Part shown: positions 24,386 through 31,130 of the stretch, in pieces
Layout: each line of letters opens with the position of its first letter
Numbering within the stretch: position 1 is the stretch's first letter
Assembly (NCBI GenBank): GCA_030037875.1
Contig: JASHPV010000093.1
Coordinates: 1 to 34,865 of the forward strand
DNA length: 34,865 nucleotides
Source: Thermoplasmata archaeon
GTDB taxonomy: Archaea; Thermoplasmatota; Thermoplasmata; Lutacidiplasmatales; UBA184
Direction: 5' to 3'
Made by a program: the position numbers and the translations under genes
Notes under the pieces: model-generated
Told to the model about the DNA's origin: nothing
The model's input: the letters and a program-made list of their open reading frames with translations, nothing else
Databases searched by the model: none

Positions 24386-25324
24386 GTGGAGAACCTTGGG
24401 TCGCCGAACAGAATGGGAGATTCCAACCCGACGAAACTTCCGAGATTTACCCCCCGGACCATCCCTCGACTGCTGAAGATCCGCCCCTACATCCTCAACT
24501 TCTGGGGGTTGGGCCTCCGATATTTGGTCAACGGTCGGAACCGCTCCGGGTACGACGTCAAGGTTGGCGGGGCCCGACCCCAGTCCCTGCACTGTTCAGA
24601 CCGGGCCGAGCTTGCCTTCGTCATCTACAGTGCCTACTTCGGCGTCACGCTCCTGCCCGACTCGGAGGTCGCTCCGCACGTCGAGCATCTTCTGGGTCGG
24701 TTTCGTTACATTCGGGAACGGTTGGAGAGCAAGTTTACGACTGATCAAATTCGGCTGTATTCCACGGGGGGATGGCCTGGATTCAAGGAAGCGGCCCTCT
24801 ATGCCTTGATTCGACGCGTTCGCCCCCTCGAAGTGATCGAAACCGGAGTGGGTCAAGGAATCTCCTCCACCTTCATTCTTGACGCGCTTCACGAGAACGG
24901 GAGAGGGCACCTGACATCCATCGACCTTCCCAACTTCGACCCGTCTGGGTACCGGTACGGGGACGGCACTGTAGACCGTGTGTTTGTACCGACTGAATTG
25001 GGCGCAGGGTGGCTCGTGCCGGAAGTTCTACGAAGCCGTTGGACCTTGCTCATCGGTCCGTCTCAGGACGTTCTCCCAACGCTGTCGATTCGACCCCAGG
25101 TGTTCCTCCACGATTCCATGCACACGTACGAGCACATGAAAATGGAGTTCGAGTGGGCCTGGAGTCGCCTCCCTATGGGGGGCCTCCTGGTTAGCGATGA
25201 CATCTCATGGAACAAGGCGTTCCCTGATTTTCTAGTGGCCCATGCGCCTGAGGCGGTACCTCTGTGCGTGGAAGAAGTCGGGGTGGCCCTCCGCGCAGTC
25301 CCTCCATCCGAGATCTCAGTGTAG
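24386..25324 (+). CDS. Class I SAM-dependent methyltransferase-like protein (Methyltransf_24 type)
   Basis: About 312 residues. The Rossmann core has VIETGVGQGISSTFILDAL (SAM-binding motif I), LTSIDLP (acidic motif II end) and VFLHDSMHTYEHMKMEFEWAWSRLPMGGLLVSDDISWN, the pattern of Methyltransf_24 and the related cephalosporin-hydroxylase-like family. The N-terminal 120 residues are basic and less typical. The GTG start has GGAGG six bases upstream. Substrate is unknown. It follows the YcaQ-like gene by 162 bp in the same direction and shares its module between sites C and D. Confidence 0.78.
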   Translation: MENLGSPNRMGDSNPTKLPRFTPRTIPRLLKIRPYILNFWGLGLRYLVNGRNRSGYDVKVGGARPQSLHCSDRAELAFVIYSAYFGVTLLPDSEVAPHVEHLLGRFRYIRERLESKFTTDQIRLYSTGGWPGFKEAALYALIRRVRPLEVIETGVGQGISSTFILDALHENGRGHLTSIDLPNFDPSGYRYGDGTVDRVFVPTELGAGWLVPEVLRSRWTLLIGPSQDVLPTLSIRPQVFLHDSMHTYEHMKMEFEWAWSRLPMGGLLVSDDISWNKAFPDFLVAHAPEAVPLCVEEVGVALRAVPPSEISV

Positions 25325-25463
25325 GTCCGCTTCCCACTTGGCTGGCGGATGCGATTTGACCTTGCAAGCATCCGGTCGGGAGCGGGCATCGACCCCAAAG
25401 CTTCCCTTTTCCCACCTTGGCTTTGCACCGGCAAGGTCCTTTTGCGAACGGAGGGAGGGAAAC

Positions 25464-25512
25464 ACCGGCGGTCTTGGGAGCTCGAACTCTGGGTTCGACT
25501 CTCCCCGGTGGT
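25464..25512 (+). repeat. Island site D: tRNA-end copy with hairpin
   Basis: CACCGG, a 7-base spacer, GGGAG-c-TCGAAC, loop TCTGG, GTTCGA-ct-CTCC and CCGGTGG. TCGAAC/GTTCGA pair perfectly, GGGAG pairs with CTCCC, and the outer CACCG pairs with CGGTG. The arm bases differ from sites B and C on both sides at once, as expected if the structure is kept. Confidence 0.75.
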
Positions 25513-25603
25513 TGGCCCTTATGTGATGACGTGAGAGCTCGTTGGGTTGGTTGATCTATCTCCCACCCACTTGCTTTTGACCGAGCGGGCGGTTTCCATA
25601 GCC

Positions 25604-25960
25604 ATGAGTACGAACAAGACGATCGTCGAGAGATACATGGCAAGCACGGACCGCACGAAGGTCGGCCCCCTACTGGCCGACGATGTGGAGTGGATCGAGT
25701 GGGGCAATGGAGTCCCCCCAACCGGAGTGCGAACGCGAGGAAAGGCCGCGTTCATTCAGAATTTTGGGAACGATGAACTTCGGTCGGAGGTCAGCCGGAT
25801 GACCGAGCAAGGCAACGTGGTCGTTGTGGAGGGCACGGCTCACGTCCACAAGAAGGACGGCACCCACCTGTCCGTTCGGTTTTGCGACATCTTCGAGCTC
25901 GAGAGCGGCAAAGTGAAGCGGCTGAACTCGTTCGGGGCGCTGATCAAGGACTCCGCCTAA
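25604..25960 (+). CDS. NTF2-like/SnoaL-fold protein
   Basis: 118 residues, the standard length for the cone-shaped NTF2/SnoaL fold. Signatures are IVERYMASTDRTKVGPLLADDVEWIEWGNG, RGKAAFIQNF, VVVVEGTAHVHKKDGTHLSVRFCDIFELESGKVKRLNSF. Such proteins are isomerases, hydrolases, dehydratases or non-enzymatic binders, so no reaction can be assigned. I chose the ATG at 25604 since it starts the fold correctly and an AT-rich element (TGCTTTTGAC) lies about 28 nt upstream. It is the first gene after site D and a common passenger type in gene cassettes. Confidence 0.82.
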   Translation: MSTNKTIVERYMASTDRTKVGPLLADDVEWIEWGNGVPPTGVRTRGKAAFIQNFGNDELRSEVSRMTEQGNVVVVEGTAHVHKKDGTHLSVRFCDIFELESGKVKRLNSFGALIKDSA

Positions 25961-26063
25961 GCGAACCAAGGGAATGTCCGGGTCGATTGGCACCCAAGGG
26001 GAATCCCCGAAGCTACTCGTCGGGCACCGATGAGCCTAGGTTTCCCGTTTCGCGATGGCACCC

Positions 26064-26597
26064 CTATCTTGGAGGATTATCCTTGATCCGACCGACATCG
26101 TGCGCCCATCGGATCCAGTTGTAGATTGGCGCTTCGACGTCGATCTGCCAGAGGAGGGCATTCAGCTCGCCCAGGTGCTGGAGCTCCTCTTCGACCAAAT
26201 GCCATAGAACCTCACGGACCGGGATGTCGCAATCATGGTCCGACCCGGGGCCTTTCGGTCTGGCAATCGTACGATCTAAGTCGCTCTCCCGCAAGGCGGC
26301 CATGAACCGCCCGATGTGTGTCTGGAGGTACGTCTCGAACTCCTTCAGCTGCGCGACTGTAGGGGGATCACCGATTTCCGGCTCGGGAGGCGGGAATGCG
26401 TCCGGCGAGCAGTTCTTTATCCAGAAGTATAGCGCCCCCGAAGAATGCGCTAGGATGTCGACAAGCGACGGGTAGGACGCACCCCGGTCACGAGAGAGCT
26501 CCTGGGGTGGAAGCTTTGCGAATGTCTCCAGGTAGCCGCCGCGCGAGGCGGCAAGGTAGTCGAACCACTCCCGCAGCGTATCCAGCTCGGAGACCAT
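26064..26597 (-). CDS. DinB-family metal-binding four-helix protein
   Basis: 177 residues with the DinB/YfiT four-helix bundle pattern: LREWFDYLAASRGGYLETFAKLPPQEL, then SLVDILAHSSGALYFWI with the first metal His, and PVREVLWHLVEEELQHLGELNALL with the second and third His. Homologues are metal-dependent thiol transferases or unknown stress proteins. ATG start at 26597; a minus-strand TATA-like CTTTACG lies about 26 nt upstream, which suggests a leaderless message. It shares the D-E module with the NTF2-like gene and is convergent to it. Confidence 0.82.
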   Translation of the reverse strand: MVSELDTLREWFDYLAASRGGYLETFAKLPPQELSRDRGASYPSLVDILAHSSGALYFWIKNCSPDAFPPPEPEIGDPPTVAQLKEFETYLQTHIGRFMAALRESDLDRTIARPKGPGSDHDCDIPVREVLWHLVEEELQHLGELNALLWQIDVEAPIYNWIRWAHDVGRIKDNPPR

Positions 26598-26686
26598 GTC
26601 GATGCTCGGTCAGACTCTCATCGTAAAGAGGCCTTTCATGGAGGAGGGTGGAACGGGGTAGGACAGCCGGCATGCCTCAGCTGTGG

Positions 26687-26720
26687 GGAGTTGAACGGAG
26701 CGTTTACTCTCCTCCGGTGG
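26687..26720 (+). repeat. Island site E: degenerate tRNA-end copy with hairpin
   Basis: GGAG-t-TGAAC, loop GGAGC, GTTTA-ct-CTCC, t, CCGGTGG. The bulged layout is the same as site D although bases differ. The right half matches the tRNA end at 15/20, including the full CTCCGGTGGC. Confidence 0.65.
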
Positions 26721-26982
26721 CGGCCAATTTTCGGGAGTCCCACGGCTCGCGATATGCCGCGCGGGTCGCTTCGCTCACAACTTCGGGGTCGTCGTTGGCA
26801 AGATCGCGTCCACTTTCAAAGCAGAACCAGAAACTGGGACCTGGGTTCCGGGTGGAAACCGCAGACTTGCTACATCGCCGTCGGCAAAGGTCACAGCTCA
26901 TGTAGGATGCCGGGAAGATTTGGTATACCGTTTCAACACCCCAAAGCCGGGTTAAGTTCCGCGATCGATCAGTCGTGGATCC

Positions 26983-27411
26983 ATGAAGCCTCGTGTGACC
27001 GTGCTTACGCTCGGAGTGGACGATCTGGACCGCGCGCTTCGATTTTACCGGGAGGGCCTAGGGCTGGATACGGAAGGAATAGTTGGCGCTGAACTCGAGC
27101 ACGGAGCGGTCGTGTTTTTTTCTTTGCAAGGAAATCTAATGCTCGCGCTCTATCCCCGGAAGGAAATCGCGTGGGATGCGAGGGTCGAGGCGCAGCCGAG
27201 GAGTTCGACGGAGTTCACCATCGGTCACAATGTCAACAGCAAAGAGGAAGTGAACGACGTGATGACCCAAGCTCGGGCGGCCGGCGCACAAATCGCGAAA
27301 CCCGCCGGGCCGACATTCTGGGGAGGCTACGCGGGTTATTTTCTCGACCCCGACGGACACCTGTGGGAAATCGCCTGGAACCCCGAACTCCGGGTCGAAG
27401 AGGGCCCGTAG
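26983..27411 (+). CDS. VOC-superfamily protein (glyoxalase/bleomycin-resistance type)
   Basis: 142 residues with two beta-alpha-beta-beta-beta modules: VTVLTLGVDDLDRALRFYREGLGLDTEG and, in the second half, AGAQIAKPAGPTFWGGYAGYFLDPDGHLWEIAWNP, the classic C-terminal metal-Glu motif (WEI). VOC proteins are metal-dependent lyases, dioxygenases or drug-binding resistance proteins; substrate unknown. The ATG at 26983 lies about 28 nt after a TATA-like GTTAAG (26951-26956). It is the only gene between sites E and F. A T7 run inside the gene (about 27115-27121) is in a Phe-Phe context and keeps frame. Confidence 0.87.
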   Translation: MKPRVTVLTLGVDDLDRALRFYREGLGLDTEGIVGAELEHGAVVFFSLQGNLMLALYPRKEIAWDARVEAQPRSSTEFTIGHNVNSKEEVNDVMTQARAAGAQIAKPAGPTFWGGYAGYFLDPDGHLWEIAWNPELRVEEGP

Positions 27412-27454
27412 GTCGGGACTCACAGGTCACCCCCGAGCGTCGAAGGTGGCTCTT

Positions 27455-27493
27455 CGCCGGGAGTTTGAACTGTTGCTTCGAAGCCCTCCGGTG
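27455..27493 (+). repeat. Island site F: most degenerate tRNA-end copy
   Basis: CGCCGG, gag, TTTGAAC, loop TGTTG, CTTCGAA, gc, CCT, CCGGTG. Outer CGCCGG/CCGGTG pair with one G-T wobble, and TTGAA pairs largely with TTCGAA. The match to the tRNA end is 14/20; the block CCCTCCGGTG is intact. Confidence 0.6.
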
Positions 27494-27515
27494 ATCGGCA
27501 AAATGGGGTCGCGGG

Positions 27516-28280
27516 TCATTCCCGCCACATGTTGTCGAGCACGATGACCGGATAAGAGCAAACTCGGGGCGCGGTGATGGCAAACAGGACCGCTTCCACG
27601 ACTTCGCGGTTCGTGAGCCGGCCATGCGCCGCTGGCTCCCGCACTTCGTTCCATTCCGGCGCCAAGGGGTCGGTGTCGTCAAAGTCGGGAGGGTAGATCG
27701 CGGACACGCGAATCCCGTGCTCTTTGAGCTCCATGCGCAGCTTGTCACTGAATCCGGACTGGGCGTGTTTCGCGGCGTGGAAGACCGCTGACGCCTCCCC
27801 CGAGCTTTGGCCGAGCAATGCCGCCGTAGAAACGACCGTGACGATGTCGGCCGCGGCCGATCGCCGCAGTGCCGGGAGAAGCTCCTTGGTCACCAGGACC
27901 GTTCCCGTAACGGCCGCCGCAAGGGTCTCGGCGATCGTAGCCTCCGTGAGGTCTTCGAGCCTCCCCGGGAGCCAAGGGGCGGCATTGTTGATCAGTACGT
28001 CGACGACCGGCGCGAGGGTCAACGTACGCCGGCACGCCTCTCGGATACTGTCGGCATCGGCGAGATCACATTGTGCGCTGGTGGGCTCCCGTCCCGTGCG
28101 CGTCTGGATGGCCGCGGCCACGAGAGCCAACCGAGATGAATCGCGGCCCCACAGAACGAGCTCAGCACCCAGATCCGCGGCAACAATGGCTAGCGCGCGC
28201 CCCAACCCGCGAGCGGCGCCGGTAATGACTATGCGTCGCCCCGAGAGAGCCTTGTCCCCCGGGCGGGGCGATCCAAACAT
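27516..28280 (-). CDS. Short-chain dehydrogenase-like protein lacking the catalytic Tyr
   Basis: 254 residues with the SDR fold: cofactor motif TGAARGLG (20-27), VLINNAAPW (NNA at 98-100), catalytic-type Ser151 in VVSTAALLGQ, and the YxxxK region AVFHAAKHAQ at 165-174. There the Tyr is Phe167 while Lys171 is kept. Classical SDRs need this Tyr as the general acid/base, so the protein may be inactive, use another residue, or act as a binder. An NAD(P) cofactor is expected. ATG at 28280; a minus-strand TATA-like GTGATATGAT lies about 25 nt upstream, fitting a leaderless message. It follows site F by about 20 bp and may be the last cassette. Confidence 0.85.
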   Translation of the reverse strand: MFGSPRPGDKALSGRRIVITGAARGLGRALAIVAADLGAELVLWGRDSSRLALVAAAIQTRTGREPTSAQCDLADADSIREACRRTLTLAPVVDVLINNAAPWLPGRLEDLTEATIAETLAAAVTGTVLVTKELLPALRRSAAADIVTVVSTAALLGQSSGEASAVFHAAKHAQSGFSDKLRMELKEHGIRVSAIYPPDFDDTDPLAPEWNEVREPAAHGRLTNREVVEAVLFAITAPRVCSYPVIVLDNMWRE

Positions 28281-28300
28281 TGCGGTCTGAAACGGGTTCT

Positions 28301-28310
28301 ATCATATCAC
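28301..28310 (-). promoter_or_regulatory. TATA box of the SDR-like gene
   Basis: The minus strand reads GTGATATGAT, centred about 25 nt upstream of the ATG at 28280. Confidence 0.5.
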
Positions 28311-28518
28311 GATAATCGCGACGTTCGGACGCGGGACCCAAGAGACCGGCGACTTTTCCCCCAGGGGCTTATCCTCCGGGCACGGTTTCCGAAACCTTCC
28401 CCCAGAAGAAACTACACGGGCATCCGGGCGAGGTTGCCACAGGGCGCGGGACGCCGTTCGGGAAGACGGATTTTTGGGCGTTTGGCGGTCCTTCCCCGAA
28501 GCAGCACGGTCCGGGCTC

Positions 28519-28526
28519 CTTTTAAG
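28519..28526 (+). promoter_or_regulatory. TATA box of the tiny membrane-protein gene
   Basis: CTTTTAAG is centred about 25 nt upstream of the ATG at 28548, implying a leaderless transcript and supporting that start. Confidence 0.55.
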
Positions 28527-28547
28527 TTCCGGCAGGAGAACCGGGGC

Positions 28548-28709
28548 ATGTCCGCCTCTACGCCCTGGACGCCAGCGCCGCCACCGCCGACCTACGATCC
28601 AAACGCTCTGCTGCGACGGATCGACCAGACCACCACCCAGATCTTCCATTGGGTCAGGATTGGGGTCGTGGTGTTGATCGTACTCGTGCTGGTCAGCATT
28701 GTCTTCTGA
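28548..28709 (+). CDS. Tiny single-pass membrane protein
   Basis: 53 residues: a Pro-rich N-terminus (STPWTPAPPPPTYDP), an amphipathic stretch (NALLRRIDQTTTQIFHWVR) and one C-terminal TM helix (IGVVVLIVLVLVSIVF) ending at the stop. This is a tail-anchored layout with the N-terminus likely in the cytoplasm. The TATA box about 25 nt upstream makes it a believable gene despite its size. No family recognised. Confidence 0.6.
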   Translation: MSASTPWTPAPPPPTYDPNALLRRIDQTTTQIFHWVRIGVVVLIVLVLVSIVF

Positions 28710-28817
28710 CCGAGAGCCGGGTCCAACCCCCCGAGCCAAACGGCAACGGCGGGAGGTTCAGGCCAGTCCCGCTATCGGGAGAAGGAAGCGAGGTACAGTT
28801 TCCGTCCGGATAGACCG

Positions 28818-29351
28818 TCAGTCAATGTCGAGTTCTGCCTCTCGCTTCAATAGGGCGTTGGACTCGTCGCGGGTCGCGTCCTCGATATCGACCTCCGCGC
28901 CGATCATCTTACGGTCCATTTGCTGAACGATTCCGAACATCCATTCAAAATTGTGCATGATCAACGGGTCCTTGAGTGCCGTTCGCGCGCGACCGATGAC
29001 GTCGATCGGATTGCGAAGAGCGTAGTAGTAGCCGTTGATCCAGGTCCCGAAGGCTTCCCAGACCAGATACCGGTCCAGCACGTGCTGGTGCGTGAGCGAG
29101 CCCACCAGCTCGAAGAAAGCCGCGACCTCGAGGTTGGTGATGTCGTCGTGTCGGCCCGCGAGGAGCCGTTCGGCCAGTTGCTTCCGGCGTCGTCGGAAGG
29201 CCGGGGAGTCGAACCGCTCTCGAAGGGTCAATACCGCGTTCGCGCTGTTCAGGCGCTGCGAGACTCGGACCTGCCACCACAATAGAACGACCGTGCCGAT
29301 AGCGACCGCCCACGCGGCGCCGGCCGTGACCGTGGTAATGTCGATCGCCAT
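28818..29351 (-). CDS. Membrane-anchored protein of unknown function (DUF4760-like)
   Basis: 177 residues. One N-terminal TM segment (TAGAAWAVAIGTVVLLWWQV) precedes a helical cytoplasmic region: LNSANAVLTLRERFDSPAFRRRRKQLAERLL, EVAAFFELVGSLTHQHVLDRYLVWEAFGTWINGYYYAL, and an acidic end. The TM plus 'R..R..LA..LL...N...FFE..G.L......D..LV...F' pattern recalls the DUF4760 family, whose role is unknown. The ATG at 29351 was chosen since a minus-strand TATA-like GTTATACTCG (29390-29381) lies about 34 nt upstream. Confidence 0.7.
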   Translation of the reverse strand: MAIDITTVTAGAAWAVAIGTVVLLWWQVRVSQRLNSANAVLTLRERFDSPAFRRRRKQLAERLLAGRHDDITNLEVAAFFELVGSLTHQHVLDRYLVWEAFGTWINGYYYALRNPIDVIGRARTALKDPLIMHNFEWMFGIVQQMDRKMIGAEVDIEDATRDESNALLKREAELDID

Positions 29352-29380
29352 GGACGCCCGGTAGATTCGGCTAGCACGTC

Positions 29381-29390
29381 CGAGTATAAC
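29381..29390 (-). promoter_or_regulatory. TATA box of the DUF4760-like gene
   Basis: The minus strand reads GTTATACTCG, about 34 nt upstream of the ATG at 29351, giving a leader of only a few bases. Confidence 0.5.
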
Positions 29391-29496
29391 TCGGAGGACG
29401 GTAGGTTGCGAGAGGACGGACGGCAAGCGCCGGGGAGCGGCTCCCCTTTCGACGCGGTCTCGAATCCCTCTCCCCGCGCGGGTTCCGTAGGGTTAC

Positions 29497-29504
29497 GTAT
29501 TAAT
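29497..29504 (+). promoter_or_regulatory. TATA box of the cyclic-nucleotide-binding-fold gene
   Basis: GTATTAAT is centred about 27 nt upstream of the GTG at 29528, again a leaderless arrangement. Confidence 0.6.
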
Positions 29505-29527
29505 CCCGGGAGAAAGTCTCGGCGGCC

Positions 29528-29968
29528 GTGGCGAGGACGGTAGAGTTTCCAGAGGGCGAGCTCGCGAAACGACTCTCGAAGGTCTCGATTCTTGCGAGCC
29601 TGTCCGGCTCCCAGTTGAAGAAGCTCGCGAAGTGGGTGAAGGTCGTCGCGTACGGAGAAGGCGAAACGATCGTCAAACGAGGCGAGGAGGGGATCGGGCT
29701 GTACTTGATCCTCGACGGCTCGGCCGAGGTCCGGCGGGGCAATCGGAGCCTTGCGCGATTGGAGGAAGGGCAGTTCTTCGGCGAGATGTCGATCTTTGAT
29801 AGCCAACCTCGGTCCGCGGACGTAACGGCTCTCCACCCTTCGAAGCTCGCCGTCGTGTCGAAGTGGGAGTTCTGGGGCTTTGCGAAGGCGGAACCCGACG
29901 TCCTGCGCGGCATCCTCGCCGAGATGACCCGACGCCTACGGTTGACCGACCAAGCCCTGTCCGAGTGA
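29528..29968 (+). CDS. Stand-alone cyclic nucleotide-binding (CRP/cNMP) domain protein
   Basis: 146 residues forming one cNMP-binding beta-roll: LSGSQLKKLAKWVKVVAYGEGETIVKRGEEGIGLYLILDGSAEVRR, then the phosphate-binding cassette FFGEMSIFDSQPRSADVTAL, which keeps the Gly-Glu and the Arg that contact the cyclic phosphate. A final helix (VLRGILAEMTRRLRLTDQAL) resembles the CRP dimer helix. There is no DNA-binding domain, so it must act through a partner or by binding alone. Cyclic nucleotide use in archaea is poorly established, and the true ligand could differ. GTG start fits the TATA box. Confidence 0.85.
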   Translation: MARTVEFPEGELAKRLSKVSILASLSGSQLKKLAKWVKVVAYGEGETIVKRGEEGIGLYLILDGSAEVRRGNRSLARLEEGQFFGEMSIFDSQPRSADVTALHPSKLAVVSKWEFWGFAKAEPDVLRGILAEMTRRLRLTDQALSE

Positions 29969-30149
29969 TCTCCTCCTCGAAACGGCATAAGCCCGGGAAC
30001 GAGCCTCTACATCGACTGAAGGTGGCTCGCTTCCGCACCGGGACTGGTCTATCGTCAATCTGTCCCGGATCGGGAAGTTCGCACGTTCACGGGAGGTGAA
30101 ATATCTCCTGCCCGTGCGCCGCGGATGCAAAACAGGGACGTAGCCGTTC

Positions 30150-30890
30150 ATGAAAATCACTTTCCTTGGCACGGGGGCAGGCAACTTCCTGGGGGGCCGC
30201 CGGCAAATGAGCAGCGCCTTCTTTGAGGGACTGCTGCTGGACTGCGGCGCCGGCGCGACAGGTCGGCTCCACGATACCTCGCTGTTTGACCAGGTGGAGG
30301 GAATCCTGATCTCCCATTTACACACCGACCACATCGCCGGACTGTTCGACTTTCTCCTGCACACCCTGCTCACAGGACGAAAACGTCCGTTGACGATTGT
30401 CACTCCGCCAGGGCTCTCGCCGATCCTCCGAGACATGAACCGCGTCCAGGCGATGGTCAAGGACCCGGCCGAGCTCTACGACTTTCGACTGGTCGAGAGT
30501 CTCCGGCCCGAAGCGATGATCGGTCGGTGGCGGGTACGGGGCATCCCGTTGGACCACACAGTGTACAATCTCGGTTATCTCGTCACTTCCGACGATGCCA
30601 CGCTCTTCTACACAGGGGACACGCGGCAGCCGTCGGCTCCGGAAGGGCTGCGCGCCGATTTCGTCGTCCACGAGGCTACCTACGCCGACCGGGACGCTCA
30701 CCGCGCCCAAGAGTACGGGCACTCCACGCCCTCCCAGGCCGCCCACGCCGCGACCGTCATGAAAGCTAGCCGACTGTTCCTCACGCACATCGGCAGCCGG
30801 GAGGGAATCGATGCCGAGATCTCGCGCGAAATGCGGGCTGGCTTCGCTGATTCTACTCTCGCGGAAGACCTTAGCCAACACGAACTATAG
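30150..30890 (+). CDS. RNase Z-like metallo-beta-lactamase-fold hydrolase
   Basis: 246 residues starting KITFLGTGAG, with the metal motif SHLHTDHIAG (H56, H58, D60, H61), the bridging Asp in LFYTGDTR, FVVHEATY and a C-terminal LTHIGSR. This is the RNase Z/arylsulfatase-like branch of MBL proteins. It is shorter than a standard RNase Z (about 300 residues), and I see no clear exosite arm, so it may be a phosphodiesterase or another hydrolase rather than the tRNA 3' processor. A possible TATA (GAAATATC) lies about 47 nt upstream of the ATG. It is monocistronic by spacing. Confidence 0.82.
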   Translation: MKITFLGTGAGNFLGGRRQMSSAFFEGLLLDCGAGATGRLHDTSLFDQVEGILISHLHTDHIAGLFDFLLHTLLTGRKRPLTIVTPPGLSPILRDMNRVQAMVKDPAELYDFRLVESLRPEAMIGRWRVRGIPLDHTVYNLGYLVTSDDATLFYTGDTRQPSAPEGLRADFVVHEATYADRDAHRAQEYGHSTPSQAAHAATVMKASRLFLTHIGSREGIDAEISREMRAGFADSTLAEDLSQHEL

Positions 30891-31098
30891 GATTCGGGTT
30901 GACTCGATGGCGGGACGAACCCACCTTGGTAGGTCCCACGCCTTCAGTCGGCTCCGCCCGCGCCGGATCCAACGGCGAATCCCCGGAATGGCTCGGGAGA
31001 CTGGTCAAAGGCTGAATCGGGACGCGTACTAGTGACGGCTGAAGGTTCGGTTGGCTCGGACCAGAGAAACTCGGCCCCTCGCTCGGGAGGGGTGGCTT

Positions 31099-31107
31099 GT
31101 TAAATAC
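31099..31107 (+). promoter_or_regulatory. TATA box of the STAND ATPase gene
   Basis: GTTAAATAC is centred about 28 nt upstream of the GTG at 31131, implying a leaderless transcript. Confidence 0.6.
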
Positions 31108-31130
31108 GGCGCCCCGCCCCTAGGATTGGC

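Larger units (their letters stand above)
18531..27493. mobile_element. tRNA-Thr-anchored cassette-like accumulation island
   Basis: From the tRNA 3' end to the last recognisable repeat, one- or two-gene modules alternate with degenerate copies of the 20-base tRNA end GTTCAAGTCCCTCCGGTGGC. By hand alignment the copies match it at 18/20, 19/20, 15/20, 15/20 and 14/20 with increasing distance. Spacings between CCGGTGG cores are about 3134, 1245, 2582, 1208 and 774 bp. The cargo is accessory in type (hydrolase-ATPase, DHFR-like, YcaQ-like, methyltransferase, NTF2-like, DinB, VOC) and lies on both strands. Flanks are housekeeping genes. No integrase, transposase or origin is visible. The SDR gene just beyond may belong to it too. 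Confidence 0.55.

Noticed and set aside
27115-27125. T7 run inside the VOC gene as a terminator or frameshift site
   Set aside because: The reading frame continues through it into the intact C-terminal VOC motif.
21642-27493. Bona fide bacterial integron attC sites
   Set aside because: The attC core consensus is not matched, no IntI is visible, and the sites derive from a tRNA end. I describe them only as attC-like in shape.
18480-27493. CRISPR array
   Set aside because: The repeats are hundreds to thousands of bases apart with genes between them; no short regular spacers and no cas genes occur.
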